64,000 nucleotides of DNA from Acidimicrobiaceae bacterium. GTDB lineage: Bacteria; Actinomycetota; Acidimicrobiia; Acidimicrobiales; JAUTXP01. The DNA is taken from NCBI GenBank assembly GCA_030837965.1, contig JAUTXP010000014.1, positions 72,605 through 136,604 of the forward strand. Direction: 5' to 3'. Shown here piece by piece: positions 22,850-31,568 of this stretch (position 1 is its first letter; each line of letters opens with the position of its first letter). Under the pieces are notes generated by a model, which saw only the letters and a program-made list of their open reading frames with translations, was not told where the DNA came from and made no database searches. Position numbers and translations under genes: made by a program.

Positions 22850-24250
22850 ATGAGCTCTCGACCGGCGACCTTGGGGCAGCTACGCGACTCAGGATGGGAG
22901 TCCGTGCCCGTCAAGGAGGAGGTCAGGCGCAACGCCGCGGCCCGCATCGCCGAGGGCAAGCCCCTGGTCGACGGCGTGCTGGGTTACCAGGACACCGTCC
23001 TGCCCCAGTTGGAGAACGCGCTGTTGGCGGGCCACGACATCATCTTCCTGGGCGAGCGGGGACAGGCCAAGACCCGCATGATCCGCTCGCTCACCGGCCT
23101 GCTGGACGAGTGGCTCCCGATCGTGGCCGGCAGCGAGATCAACGACGACCCGTACACGCCGGTGTCCAAGCACGCCCGCGACCTGGTGGCCGAGAAGGGC
23201 GAGGACACGCCGATCGAGTGGATCCATCGGTCGGCCCGGTTCGGCGAGAAGCTGGCCACGCCGGACACGTCGATCGCCGACCTCATCGGCGAGGTCGACC
23301 CCATCAAGGTGGCCGAGGGCCGGTACCTGTCGGACGAGCTGACCTTGCACTACGGCCTGGTGCCGCGCACCAACCGCGGCGTGTTCGCCATCAACGAGCT
23401 GCCCGACCTGGCCGAGCGCATCCAGGTCGGCCTGCTGAATGTGTTGGAAGAGCGGGACGTGCAGGTGCGTGGCTACAAGATCCGCCTGCCCCTGGACGTG
23501 ATGCTGGTGGCGTCGGCCAACCCGGAGGACTACACCAACAGGGGCCGCATCATCACGCCGTTGAAGGACCGCTTCGGCGCCCAGATCCGAACGCACTACC
23601 CGCTCGACGTGGCCACCGAGCTGGACGTGGTGCGCCAGGAGTCGACGCCGTTGGAGGCGTTGGGGCTGCGGGTGCAGGTGCCCGAGTTCATGTCCGAGAT
23701 CGTGGGCACGCTCACCCATCTGGCCCGGGCCAGCGCCCACGTCAACCAGCGCTCCGGCGTCTCCGTGCGGCTGTCGATCGCCAACCACGAGACGCTGATC
23801 GCCAACGCGGCCCGTCGGGCCTTGCGGCTGGGCGAGAAGGACGTGGTGCCGCGCGTGAGCGACCTGGATGCGCTGGCCGCGTCGACCGCGGGCAAGGTCG
23901 AGATCGAGACGCTGGAGGACGGGCGCGACGAGCAGATCATCGAGCGGCTGTTGAAGTCCGCCGTCCTCACCGTGTTCAAGGAGCGCTGCCCGATGGAGCG
24001 CTTCCGCGATGTGGTCGGGGCCTTCGACGAGGGCACCGTGCTGCACACCGGCGACGACGTTTCGTCCACCCGCTACGTCGAGGCCCTTGCCTCCATGCCC
24101 GCGTTGCGAGGCCCGGTGATGGAGTTGGCGGGCAGCGAGACGCCCGCAGCCGTGGCCAGCGCCACGGAGTTCGTGCTCGAGGGGCTGCACCTGTCGAAGC
24201 GGCTCAACAAGGAGGAGGCGGGCGGCCGGGCCACCTACCGCGGCCGATGA
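22850..24250 (+). CDS. MoxR-family/Mg-chelatase ChlI-like AAA+ ATPase
   Basis: DIIFLGERGQAKTRMIRSL (Walker A-like); FAINELPDLAERIQVGLLNVLEERDVQVRG; LVASANPEDYTNRGRIITPLKDRFGAQI. Confidence 0.88.
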   Translation: MSSRPATLGQLRDSGWESVPVKEEVRRNAAARIAEGKPLVDGVLGYQDTVLPQLENALLAGHDIIFLGERGQAKTRMIRSLTGLLDEWLPIVAGSEINDDPYTPVSKHARDLVAEKGEDTPIEWIHRSARFGEKLATPDTSIADLIGEVDPIKVAEGRYLSDELTLHYGLVPRTNRGVFAINELPDLAERIQVGLLNVLEERDVQVRGYKIRLPLDVMLVASANPEDYTNRGRIITPLKDRFGAQIRTHYPLDVATELDVVRQESTPLEALGLRVQVPEFMSEIVGTLTHLARASAHVNQRSGVSVRLSIANHETLIANAARRALRLGEKDVVPRVSDLDALAASTAGKVEIETLEDGRDEQIIERLLKSAVLTVFKERCPMERFRDVVGAFDEGTVLHTGDDVSSTRYVEALASMPALRGPVMELAGSETPAAVASATEFVLEGLHLSKRLNKEEAGGRATYRGR

Positions 24251-24254
24251 CCTG

Positions 24255-26282
24255 ATGCCCGTGCGCTACAAGTACTCGCGCTGGGACGGCACCCAGGTCG
24301 GCTTCGAGCTCGATGCCGACGACGTGCTGTCGCAGATGACGGACGACCTGCTCTACCACGGCGACCTCAACGCGGCGTTGAAGCGCATGCTGCAACAGGG
24401 CTTCTCCGATCGGAACAACGAACGCATCGCCGGCATCCGCGAGCTGTTGGAGAAGCTGAAGCGGCGGCGGCGTGACGAGTTGGAGCGCTACGACCTGGGC
24501 GGGGTCTACGACGACATCGCCGAGCAGATCCGCGAGGTCGTGGACATGGAGCGCGAGGGCATCGACTCGCTGGTCGACGAGGCCCGGCAGTCGGACGACG
24601 AGCGGCGCCAGGAGATCACCGACGAGGTGGCGTCCGAGCGCAGGCTGCAACTGGACATGCTTCCTCCGGACCTGGCCGGGATGGTCCGCGGCCTCCAGGA
24701 GTACGAGTTCACCTCGAGCGAGGCCCGTGAGAAGTTCGACTCGTTGATGGACCAGCTCCGCGAGCAGCTCATGCAGAGCTACTTCAACCAGATGGCCGGG
24801 GCCATGTCGGGCGTGTCGCCCGAGCAGATGCAGCGCATGAAGGACATGTTCAACGCGCTCAACTCGATGCTGGAGATGCGAGAGGCCGGGCAGGACACCA
24901 CGGGTGCCTTCGACCAGTTCATGCAGGAGTACGGCGACTTCTTCCCCGAGAACCCGCAGACGCTGGACGAGCTGCTGGAGGGCCTGGCCCGCCAGATGGC
25001 GGCCATGCAGTCGATGCTCAACTCGATGACGCCGGAGCAGCGGGCCCAGCTTCAGGGCCTGGCCCAGCAGTTGTTGGAGGACATGGACCTGCGCTGGCAG
25101 ATGGATCGGCTGGGGGCCAACCTGCGGTCCGCGTTCCCCGGCGCGGGCTGGGAGCGGGTGTACGACTTCTCCGGCCAGGACCCGCTCGGGTTCGCCGAGG
25201 CCGCGTCCCTCATGGACCAGTTGGGCGACATCGACCAGTTGGAGAACCTCCTGCGCTCGGCCACGTCGCCAGGCGCGCTGGCCGACGTGGACCTTGACCG
25301 GGCCAGGCAGTTACTGGGCGACGACGCGGCGAGGTCGTTGGAGCGGCTGGCCGAGCTGACCAAGATGCTGGAGGAGTCGGGCCTGATCGAGCAGCGCGAG
25401 GGCCGATTGGAGCTGACGCCCAAAGGCATGCGGCGCGTCGGCGCCAACGCACTGTCGGACCTGTTCACCAAGCTGGCCAGGGACCGCTTGGGCCGCCACC
25501 AACAGGACAGGGCCGGCGTCGGGCACGAGCGGTCGTACGAGACCAAGGCCTACGAGTTCGGCGACCCGTTCAACCTCTCGATCGAGCGGACGGTGCGCAA
25601 TGCGCTGGTGCGCACCGGCGGCGGTGTGCCAGTGCAGTTGTCGCCGGACGACTTCGAGGTGGAGCGGACCGAGACGCTGGTGCGGACGTCGACCGTGCTG
25701 ATGCTTGACCTGTCGCTGTCCATGCCCATGCGCGACAACTTCTTGGCCGCCAAGAAGGTGGCCATGGCCCTCCACTCGCTCATCACCACGCAGTTCCCGC
25801 GGGACTTCCTCGGCATCGTCGGGTTCAGCGAGGTGGCCCGCGAGCTGAAGCCCGAGCAGTTGCCCGAGGTCTCGTGGGACTTCGTCTACGGCACCAACAT
25901 GCAGCACGCGTTCGTGCTGTCCCGCCGGATGCTGGCCCGCCAGAGCGGGACCAAGCAGATCATCATGATCACCGACGGCGAGCCCACGGCTCACGTGATG
26001 GCCGACGGGAACGTGTTCTTCAACTACCCGCCCGTGCAGGAGACGGTCGACGCCACGTTGTCCGAGGTGGCCCGCTGCACGCGTGAGGGGATTCGCATCA
26101 ACACGTTCATGCTCGACGCCACGTCGTACCTGCGCGACTTCGTGGAGAAGCTGACCCGGATGAACCGGGGCCGGGCCTTCTTCACCACGCCGGAGACGCT
26201 GGGCGACTACGTGCTGGTGGACTTCATCGAGCAAAAGCGGGCCCAGCGCGCCGGGGCCGCTTCCGCGAACCGGAGGACATAG
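24255..26282 (+). CDS. VWA-domain protein (partner of MoxR-like ATPase)
   Basis: VLMLDLSLSMPMRDN (MIDAS DxSxS-like), IIMITDGEPTAH; adjacent to AAA+ gene. Confidence 0.88.
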   Translation: MPVRYKYSRWDGTQVGFELDADDVLSQMTDDLLYHGDLNAALKRMLQQGFSDRNNERIAGIRELLEKLKRRRRDELERYDLGGVYDDIAEQIREVVDMEREGIDSLVDEARQSDDERRQEITDEVASERRLQLDMLPPDLAGMVRGLQEYEFTSSEAREKFDSLMDQLREQLMQSYFNQMAGAMSGVSPEQMQRMKDMFNALNSMLEMREAGQDTTGAFDQFMQEYGDFFPENPQTLDELLEGLARQMAAMQSMLNSMTPEQRAQLQGLAQQLLEDMDLRWQMDRLGANLRSAFPGAGWERVYDFSGQDPLGFAEAASLMDQLGDIDQLENLLRSATSPGALADVDLDRARQLLGDDAARSLERLAELTKMLEESGLIEQREGRLELTPKGMRRVGANALSDLFTKLARDRLGRHQQDRAGVGHERSYETKAYEFGDPFNLSIERTVRNALVRTGGGVPVQLSPDDFEVERTETLVRTSTVLMLDLSLSMPMRDNFLAAKKVAMALHSLITTQFPRDFLGIVGFSEVARELKPEQLPEVSWDFVYGTNMQHAFVLSRRMLARQSGTKQIIMITDGEPTAHVMADGNVFFNYPPVQETVDATLSEVARCTREGIRINTFMLDATSYLRDFVEKLTRMNRGRAFFTTPETLGDYVLVDFIEQKRAQRAGAASANRRT

Positions 26283-26425
26283 AGGGCGAGCCGATTGGCG
26301 AGCCCGTGGCCCGAGCGGCCCGGCGGCGAAGCCGCCAAGAGCGGGGAGTGCAGCGGCCATCGCCCGGAGGCGGACGCCGGAGGGCGGGTACGGCGTGACC
26401 TATCCGCTGGCCCTCTATGTCCTCC
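26272..26425. repeat. 154-bp inverted-repeat unit with perfect 16-bp arms (GGAGGACATAGAGGGC / GCCCTCTATGTCCTCC)
   Basis: Arms 26272-26287 and 26410-26425; left arm contains the VWA gene stop codon. Confidence 0.85.
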
Positions 26426-26450
26426 AGATGCGCGTATGGGGGCGGTGTGG

Positions 26451-27950
26451 TCAGGGCTGGGGGGCGAGCGGGATGCGCACCAGTGCCGTCGTCCCGCCGT
26501 CGGTCCACATCTCGATGGTCCCGTCCAACTGGCCGGTCACCAGGTTTCGCACGATGGACAGGCCCAGGCTGGTCGAGTCGTCGATGGTGAAGCCGTCCGG
26601 CAGGCCTCGCCCGTTGTCGCACACCTTGACCACCAGTTCCACGCCCTCGTTGACGAGCGAGACCTCCACCGTCTGGTCGACGGCCGGCTCGGCGCCCGAG
26701 TGGGCGTCTGAGCCAGAGACTGAGTCGGCGCCGGAGACCGAGTCGGGGTCGGGGTCGAAGGCGTGCTCCACCGCGTTCTGCAGCAGCTCGGTCAGAGCCA
26801 CGGCCAACGGCGTGGCCGTCTCCGCGGGCAATTCCCCGGCATCGCCGCTCACGTTGATGCGAACCGGCCGGTCGCTCACCACCGCGTCCTTGGCCATGCG
26901 CACGACCTGCTCCACGATCTCGCCGAACGGCACCTGCTGGCCCGGCTCGCGCGACAGGATCTCGTGGACCAAGGCAATGGACCGGATGCGCCGCTCCGCC
27001 TCCTCCAACGCCGTCTTGCCCTCGCCCGGTGGCAGCCGACGAGCCTGAAGCCGCAGCAACGACGAGATGGTCTGGAGGTTGTTCTTGACTCGGTGATGGA
27101 CCTCGCGGATGGTCTCGTCCTTGGACAGGAGCAGCCGGTCCCTGCGGCGCACGTCGGTGACGTCGCGCATGAGGACCAATGCGCCGGTGACCTCGCTGTG
27201 CTCGAGCATGGGGATGCATCGCAGCAGCACGGTCGACTCGGGCCGCTCGATCTCCTCCGTGATCGGGATGGCCTCGAAGAACGCCCGCTGCACGGCCGTC
27301 TCGTCCACGCCCAACTCGTCCAGCCGCATGCCCTCGGTGTTCGAGTAGATCCCCATGCGGTGCAAGGCGTTGATGGCGTTGGGCGACGCGTATTCGATGC
27401 GGCCGTGCGAGTCGAGGACGAGCACGCCGTCGCCCACTCGGGGCGCCTCCTCGGCTGGTCCCTCGTCGGCCTCGAAGGGGAACTCGCCGTTGAGGATCAT
27501 GCGGGCGAAGCGGTCGAAGATCTGGACGTACACCCGCTCCAACTCGCCCGGCCGGCGGCCCACGGCCAAGGCCGACTCGCGGGTCAGCACGGCCAGCAGC
27601 TCGCCCCGCCACCGCACAGGGATGCACTGGATCTTGGCCCGCTCGCCACGCGACGGCAGCGAGATCTCGCCCTCCACCAATTGCGACTGGCGCCAGGCCC
27701 TGGCGACCAACGGCCGCTCGACCTCGTCCATCATCACGCCCACCAGGTCCTCGTGGTGCAGCGTCTGGCTCGTGGTCGGGCGCATCTGGCCGTAGACCTG
27801 GAACCGGGCGTTGTCGGGGCCGGGGGCGGGCACGAACAACAGCAGGTCGGCGAAGCACAGGTCGGCCAACATGCCCCACGACGCCATGAGCCGGCGCAGG
27901 TGGGCGTGGCCCTCGTCGGGGATGGAGAACAGCTCGCCCTGCTGCGCCAT
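26451..27950 (-). CDS. Sensor histidine kinase, PdtaS-like (PAS + HisKA_2 + HATPase)
   Basis: KDETIREVHHRVKNNLQTISSLLRLQARR (HisKA_2); PAS-like GVLVLDSHGRIEYASPNAINAL; DNGRGLPDGF; GLSIVRNLV. Confidence 0.9.
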   Translation of the reverse strand: MAQQGELFSIPDEGHAHLRRLMASWGMLADLCFADLLLFVPAPGPDNARFQVYGQMRPTTSQTLHHEDLVGVMMDEVERPLVARAWRQSQLVEGEISLPSRGERAKIQCIPVRWRGELLAVLTRESALAVGRRPGELERVYVQIFDRFARMILNGEFPFEADEGPAEEAPRVGDGVLVLDSHGRIEYASPNAINALHRMGIYSNTEGMRLDELGVDETAVQRAFFEAIPITEEIERPESTVLLRCIPMLEHSEVTGALVLMRDVTDVRRRDRLLLSKDETIREVHHRVKNNLQTISSLLRLQARRLPPGEGKTALEEAERRIRSIALVHEILSREPGQQVPFGEIVEQVVRMAKDAVVSDRPVRINVSGDAGELPAETATPLAVALTELLQNAVEHAFDPDPDSVSGADSVSGSDAHSGAEPAVDQTVEVSLVNEGVELVVKVCDNGRGLPDGFTIDDSTSLGLSIVRNLVTGQLDGTIEMWTDGGTTALVRIPLAPQP

Positions 27951-27963
27951 CAGATCGCAACCA

Positions 27964-28836
27964 TCAGATGGCAACCAGGCGACGGTGCCTGCCCCGGAAC
28001 GAGGCCAGCTTCTCGTAGCCCGCACTGCTCAACAGCGCTCGCAGGTCGTCGGCCCGGTCGGCCACGTGCGACAGGCCGTGGGCATCGGACGCAGTGGTCA
28101 CGGGCACGCCCCGTTGGCGGAAGCGGGCCAGCAGCGGCGGGGCCGGGTAGGCCTCGCCGATGGGCTTGCGCCAGCCCGCGGACGACACCTCGACGGCCAT
28201 GCCGCTCGCCGCCGCGGCCTCGGCCATGCGGTCGTAGAACTCGTCGGGCACGGCGGGGACGCGGCCGGTGAGCTTGCACAGGTCGGGGTGGGCCAGCACG
28301 TCGCACACGCCGGAGTCGGCCAACTCCTCCAAGGCCCGCGTGTACGCGGCCCACACGTCCTCGGTCGTGCGCCGGTCCCATTCCGCGGCCACCACCTCGT
28401 CCTCGAAGTAGTCGAACCCCCACGCGCCGATCCAATGGACAGACCCCAACAGCACGTCGAACGGATAGCCGTCGAGGAGCGCGGCGACCTTGTCCATACG
28501 GTCCGGGTAGTAGTCGACCTCGAGGCCGACGACGACGGGCAGACCCGAGCGCTTGGCCCGCAGCACCACGTCGACGTACTCGTCCAGGTCGGCGTGGGCG
28601 TGCTCGTCCCAGTAGGCGGCCATGCCCGACCGCACCTCGGGACCGACCGTCGCGTCGTCGTCCCAGAAGCCGCGCAGCACGGCGTCGGCCTGTCGGAACC
28701 TGAACAAGTGCTCGGTCAGCGCGATCTCGTGTACGCCCACGGCCGCGGCCCGCTCGCAGTAAGCGGTCAGCTCGTCGATGGTGGGCGCCGCGGCCTGCTG
28801 CCCGTGGGGCCACAGGTGCAGGTGATAGTCGAGCAC
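27964..28836 (-). CDS. PHP-domain phosphoesterase (histinol-phosphatase-like)
   Basis: DYHLHLWPHG; ALTEHLFRF; GLEVDYYPDR; LLGSVHWIGAWGFD; LAHPDLCK; ASDAHG. Confidence 0.88.
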   Translation of the reverse strand: MLDYHLHLWPHGQQAAAPTIDELTAYCERAAAVGVHEIALTEHLFRFRQADAVLRGFWDDDATVGPEVRSGMAAYWDEHAHADLDEYVDVVLRAKRSGLPVVVGLEVDYYPDRMDKVAALLDGYPFDVLLGSVHWIGAWGFDYFEDEVVAAEWDRRTTEDVWAAYTRALEELADSGVCDVLAHPDLCKLTGRVPAVPDEFYDRMAEAAAASGMAVEVSSAGWRKPIGEAYPAPPLLARFRQRGVPVTTASDAHGLSHVADRADDLRALLSSAGYEKLASFRGRHRRLVAI

Positions 28837-28870
28837 GTCAGCCAGTCTTGTCGACGCTCAGTCCGGCATG

Positions 28871-28905
28871 GGAGCGCGATCGCCGGGTACCCGAAATCGC
28901 GATCC
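28871..28905. repeat. Compound palindrome around CGGGTACCCG
   Basis: GGAGCGCGAT...CGGGTACCCG...ATCGCGATCC; outer arms 9/10 complementary. Confidence 0.7.
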
Positions 28906-28997
28906 TCTTGTCGTTGACGACCCCGACGCGTGCTGGGCTGCCCCATTCACCGCGCCGATCCCGTTCGACACCGTCTCTGGACCGGCTGAGGCGTCAG

Positions 28998-29375
28998 TCA
29001 AACGCGCCGTATCGCAAGAGGCGTCGGCAGTTGGTCCGACAGACGACGCAGATCGTCAGGGTCTGAAGTGAGCACCGCCGCGAAGACCGTGGCCGCGCTA
29101 AGCACGACGTGAGCGTCGACGACATCCGACATGCCCGATCCGGCGAGAAGGGTTCCCACCGCGTGGGCATCGTCTGCCAAGAACGGCACGACGGAGCAGC
29201 CCCTGAGGAATCGTCGTAACTGTGCCTGTCGCGGGGAGCGGCTCACTTGGGCAACGACCGGTGCAGTCGTCACCGGAACCAACCCGACTTCGAGCCGTAC
29301 CCGGTGATCGGCCCAAACTTCCCGGTCATTGCGGTCCGCGGCGACGAGCACGCCGGCGTCGTAGACGACGCTCAC
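28998..29375 (-). CDS. PIN-domain toxin (VapC-like)
   Basis: SVVYDAGVLVAADRNDREVWADH...MSDVVDAHVVLSA...LTSDPDDLRRL; preceded by RHH antitoxin. Confidence 0.82.
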   Translation of the reverse strand: MSVVYDAGVLVAADRNDREVWADHRVRLEVGLVPVTTAPVVAQVSRSPRQAQLRRFLRGCSVVPFLADDAHAVGTLLAGSGMSDVVDAHVVLSAATVFAAVLTSDPDDLRRLSDQLPTPLAIRRV

Positions 29376-29640
29376 GCGGAGCGAGGATGGGCGGACGCGC
29401 GACCTCGTCGGCGATGCGCGCCCGTGCGTCGTCAAGCTCATCCGCGGTAAACGCGCCGTGGTCCTTCTCCCACTCGGCCACGGCGAGCAGCCCGTCTCGT
29501 ACGAGCAGCGCTCGCCGGGCCGCTTCGGTGAGCCAGGCCGACACGCTGACCCCTTCGTCGGCGGCAGCGGCGACGACTTGCTCGTGGACGTCGGCATCGA
29601 CGGTGATGGCCAGCTTCGGCGACGGCTTTCCCCGCGGCAT
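29326..29640 (-). CDS. Ribbon-helix-helix antitoxin (VapB-like)
   Basis: KLAITVDADVHEQVVAAAADEGVSVSAWLTEAARRALLVRDGL; overlaps toxin start. Confidence 0.78.
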   Translation of the reverse strand: MPRGKPSPKLAITVDADVHEQVVAAAADEGVSVSAWLTEAARRALLVRDGLLAVAEWEKDHGAFTADELDDARARIADEVARPPILAPRERRLRRRRARRRGPQ

Positions 29641-29744
29641 ACAGAAGCTCTACTACCACGGAATGACCGTTGTCATAAGTCGTCTGTCAGGGCCAATCCG
29701 GCTGGGGACAGGCGTGCCCTGCCATCCACGCTCTCATCTCGGAA

Positions 29745-29758
29745 TCAGCGCGACAAGT
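29745..29758. repeat. Half-copy of family-3 palindrome arm (TCAGCGCGACAAGT)
   Basis: Reverse complement of 35020-35033 ACTTGTCGCGCTGA; abuts the stop codon of the methyltransferase gene. Confidence 0.7.
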
Positions 29759-30393
29759 CACTTCTTGCGGACGAGGGTGACGCCGTCGCGCACGGTGAGC
29801 TGCACGCACACCACCCGGTCGTCGGCGGCCACGTGGTCGTTGAACGCCTTGATGGCCCTGGTGTTCTCGTCGTCGTCATCGCTGACGACGCGCCCGCTCC
29901 ACAGCGTGTTGTCCGCGGCGATGAGCCCGCCCGTCGACAGCTTGGGCAGGACGGCCTCGTAGTAGTTGCGGTAGTTGGGCTTGTCGGCGTCGATGAACAC
30001 GAAGTCGAACGGCCCGTCGAGCGCGGCAATGGTGTCGAGGGCGGGACCGAGCCGGAACTCGATGCGGTCGGCGACGCCCGCGTCGGCGGCGTGGCGCCGG
30101 GCGACTGCGTTCGACGTCTCGTCCACATCGCACGTGATGATGCGCCCGTCCGGCGGCAGGGCCGCGGCCATGGAGATGGACGAGTAGCCCGTGAAGGTGC
30201 CGATCTCCAGCACCAGCGTGGGCCGCAGCGCGAAGACGAGCATCTCCAAGAAACGGCCTTCCAGGGTGCCCACCATCATCCCGTGGGCTGGAAAGTCGCG
30301 GGTGGTCTCCTCGGCCAGCGCGGCCAACACCGGCGTCGGGGGCGACGTGTGCGCCTCCGCGTAGGCGTCGATGGCGGGGTCGATCTCGATCAT
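29758..30393 (-). CDS. Class I SAM O-methyltransferase (caffeoyl-CoA OMT family)
   Basis: VLEIGTFTGYSSISMAAALPPDGRIITCDVDE; FDFVFIDADKPNYRNYYEAVLPKLSTGGLIAADNTLWSG. Confidence 0.92.
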   Translation of the reverse strand: MIEIDPAIDAYAEAHTSPPTPVLAALAEETTRDFPAHGMMVGTLEGRFLEMLVFALRPTLVLEIGTFTGYSSISMAAALPPDGRIITCDVDETSNAVARRHAADAGVADRIEFRLGPALDTIAALDGPFDFVFIDADKPNYRNYYEAVLPKLSTGGLIAADNTLWSGRVVSDDDDENTRAIKAFNDHVAADDRVVCVQLTVRDGVTLVRKK

Positions 30394-31547
30394 GACCAGA
30401 TCCTCTCTCCGAGTCGGAGCAGTCCGGCGAGGTCGAAGATGTCGACCTCGAAGTAGGGGACGGTGGCGACCACGTCTGGGGCCACGGCCAACTCCGAGCG
30501 CTGCTCAGCCTCGCGCTGGGCCACCACCTGGAAGCGAAGGAAGCTCTCCGCGATTTCGACCAGCACCCTGCGCACTAAGGCCGCGTCTCCGATGTCAGGC
30601 CCGAGCTTGGCCGCCAACTCGCCCGCCTGCTTCTCCATCACCGCGGCTGCCGCGGCCGCGCCCTCGTCGAGCAGGTACGAGGGCAGCACCTTGTTGAGCA
30701 CGACCGCGCCCAAGTGGAACTTCTTGTCCTGCAAGACGTCGATGAAGAACTCGGCTTCGTGCAGTGGGGCGGCCTCCAACGTGGACACCACGAGGAAGGT
30801 GGTGCGCTTGTCGTGCAGCAGCCGAGTGACGGCATCGGCCCGCTCCACGAAGCCAGGGGCCATGGTCTGGAACAGGCCGAAGAACTCGGCCACGTCTTCG
30901 AGGAACTCGGTGCCGAGGATGCGGTCGGCCACCGTGTAGAAGGGCTTGGACGCGAAGCTCACGATGCGGCTGCGGTAGGGCGCGGTGAGCAGGCGCAGGA
31001 ACCGGCTGGAGAAGAACTCGGCCATGCGCTGCGGGGCTTCGAGGAAGTCGAGGGCATTGCGGGTGGGCGGCGTGTCCACCACGATCAAGTCGTACTCGCC
31101 TTCGCAGTGCAGCTCGTACAGCCGCTCCATGGCGATGTACTCGTGGCTCTGCACGAAGCGGCTGCTGATGTTGTCGTACAGCTTGTTGTCGAGGATGGCC
31201 TGGGCCGTCCGCCGGTCGGGCGCGTGTCTGGCCACCAGCGCGTCCCACGACTCCTTGGTGTCGAGCATGGCCGCGAACAACTGGCCCCGCGGCTTGACGC
31301 CCGCCGCCGCGAAGGCCTCGGACGGGACCTGCTTCTCGGTGTTGCCGAAGCCCTCCAGGCCCAGCGCGTTGGCCAGGCGCTTGGCCGGGTCGACAGTGAG
31401 GACGAGCACCTTGCCACCGTGGCGCACCGCGGCCATGGCGGCCAGCGACGCGGCCGTGGTCGTCTTGCCCACGCCCCCGGACCCGCACGAGATCACGACC
31501 TCTTTGGAGGCCAGCAACTGCTCGATGGATGCGGGGCGGGCGGGCAT
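30390..31547 (-). CDS. ArsA-family ATPase 2
   Basis: CGSGGVGKTTTAASLAAMAAVRHGGKVLVLTVDPAKRLANALG; VVDTPPTRNALDFLEAPQRM. Confidence 0.9.
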   Translation of the reverse strand: MPARPASIEQLLASKEVVISCGSGGVGKTTTAASLAAMAAVRHGGKVLVLTVDPAKRLANALGLEGFGNTEKQVPSEAFAAAGVKPRGQLFAAMLDTKESWDALVARHAPDRRTAQAILDNKLYDNISSRFVQSHEYIAMERLYELHCEGEYDLIVVDTPPTRNALDFLEAPQRMAEFFSSRFLRLLTAPYRSRIVSFASKPFYTVADRILGTEFLEDVAEFFGLFQTMAPGFVERADAVTRLLHDKRTTFLVVSTLEAAPLHEAEFFIDVLQDKKFHLGAVVLNKVLPSYLLDEGAAAAAAVMEKQAGELAAKLGPDIGDAALVRRVLVEIAESFLRFQVVAQREAEQRSELAVAPDVVATVPYFEVDIFDLAGLLRLGERIWS

Positions 31548-31568
31548 GAGGAGTCTGGCGACGGGCCG

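Noticed and set aside
28848-29071. Overlapping 67-72 aa plus-strand ORFs downstream of the PIN toxin
   Set aside because: Overlap the toxin gene antisense and lack recognisable signals; better explained as chance ORFs around a palindrome.
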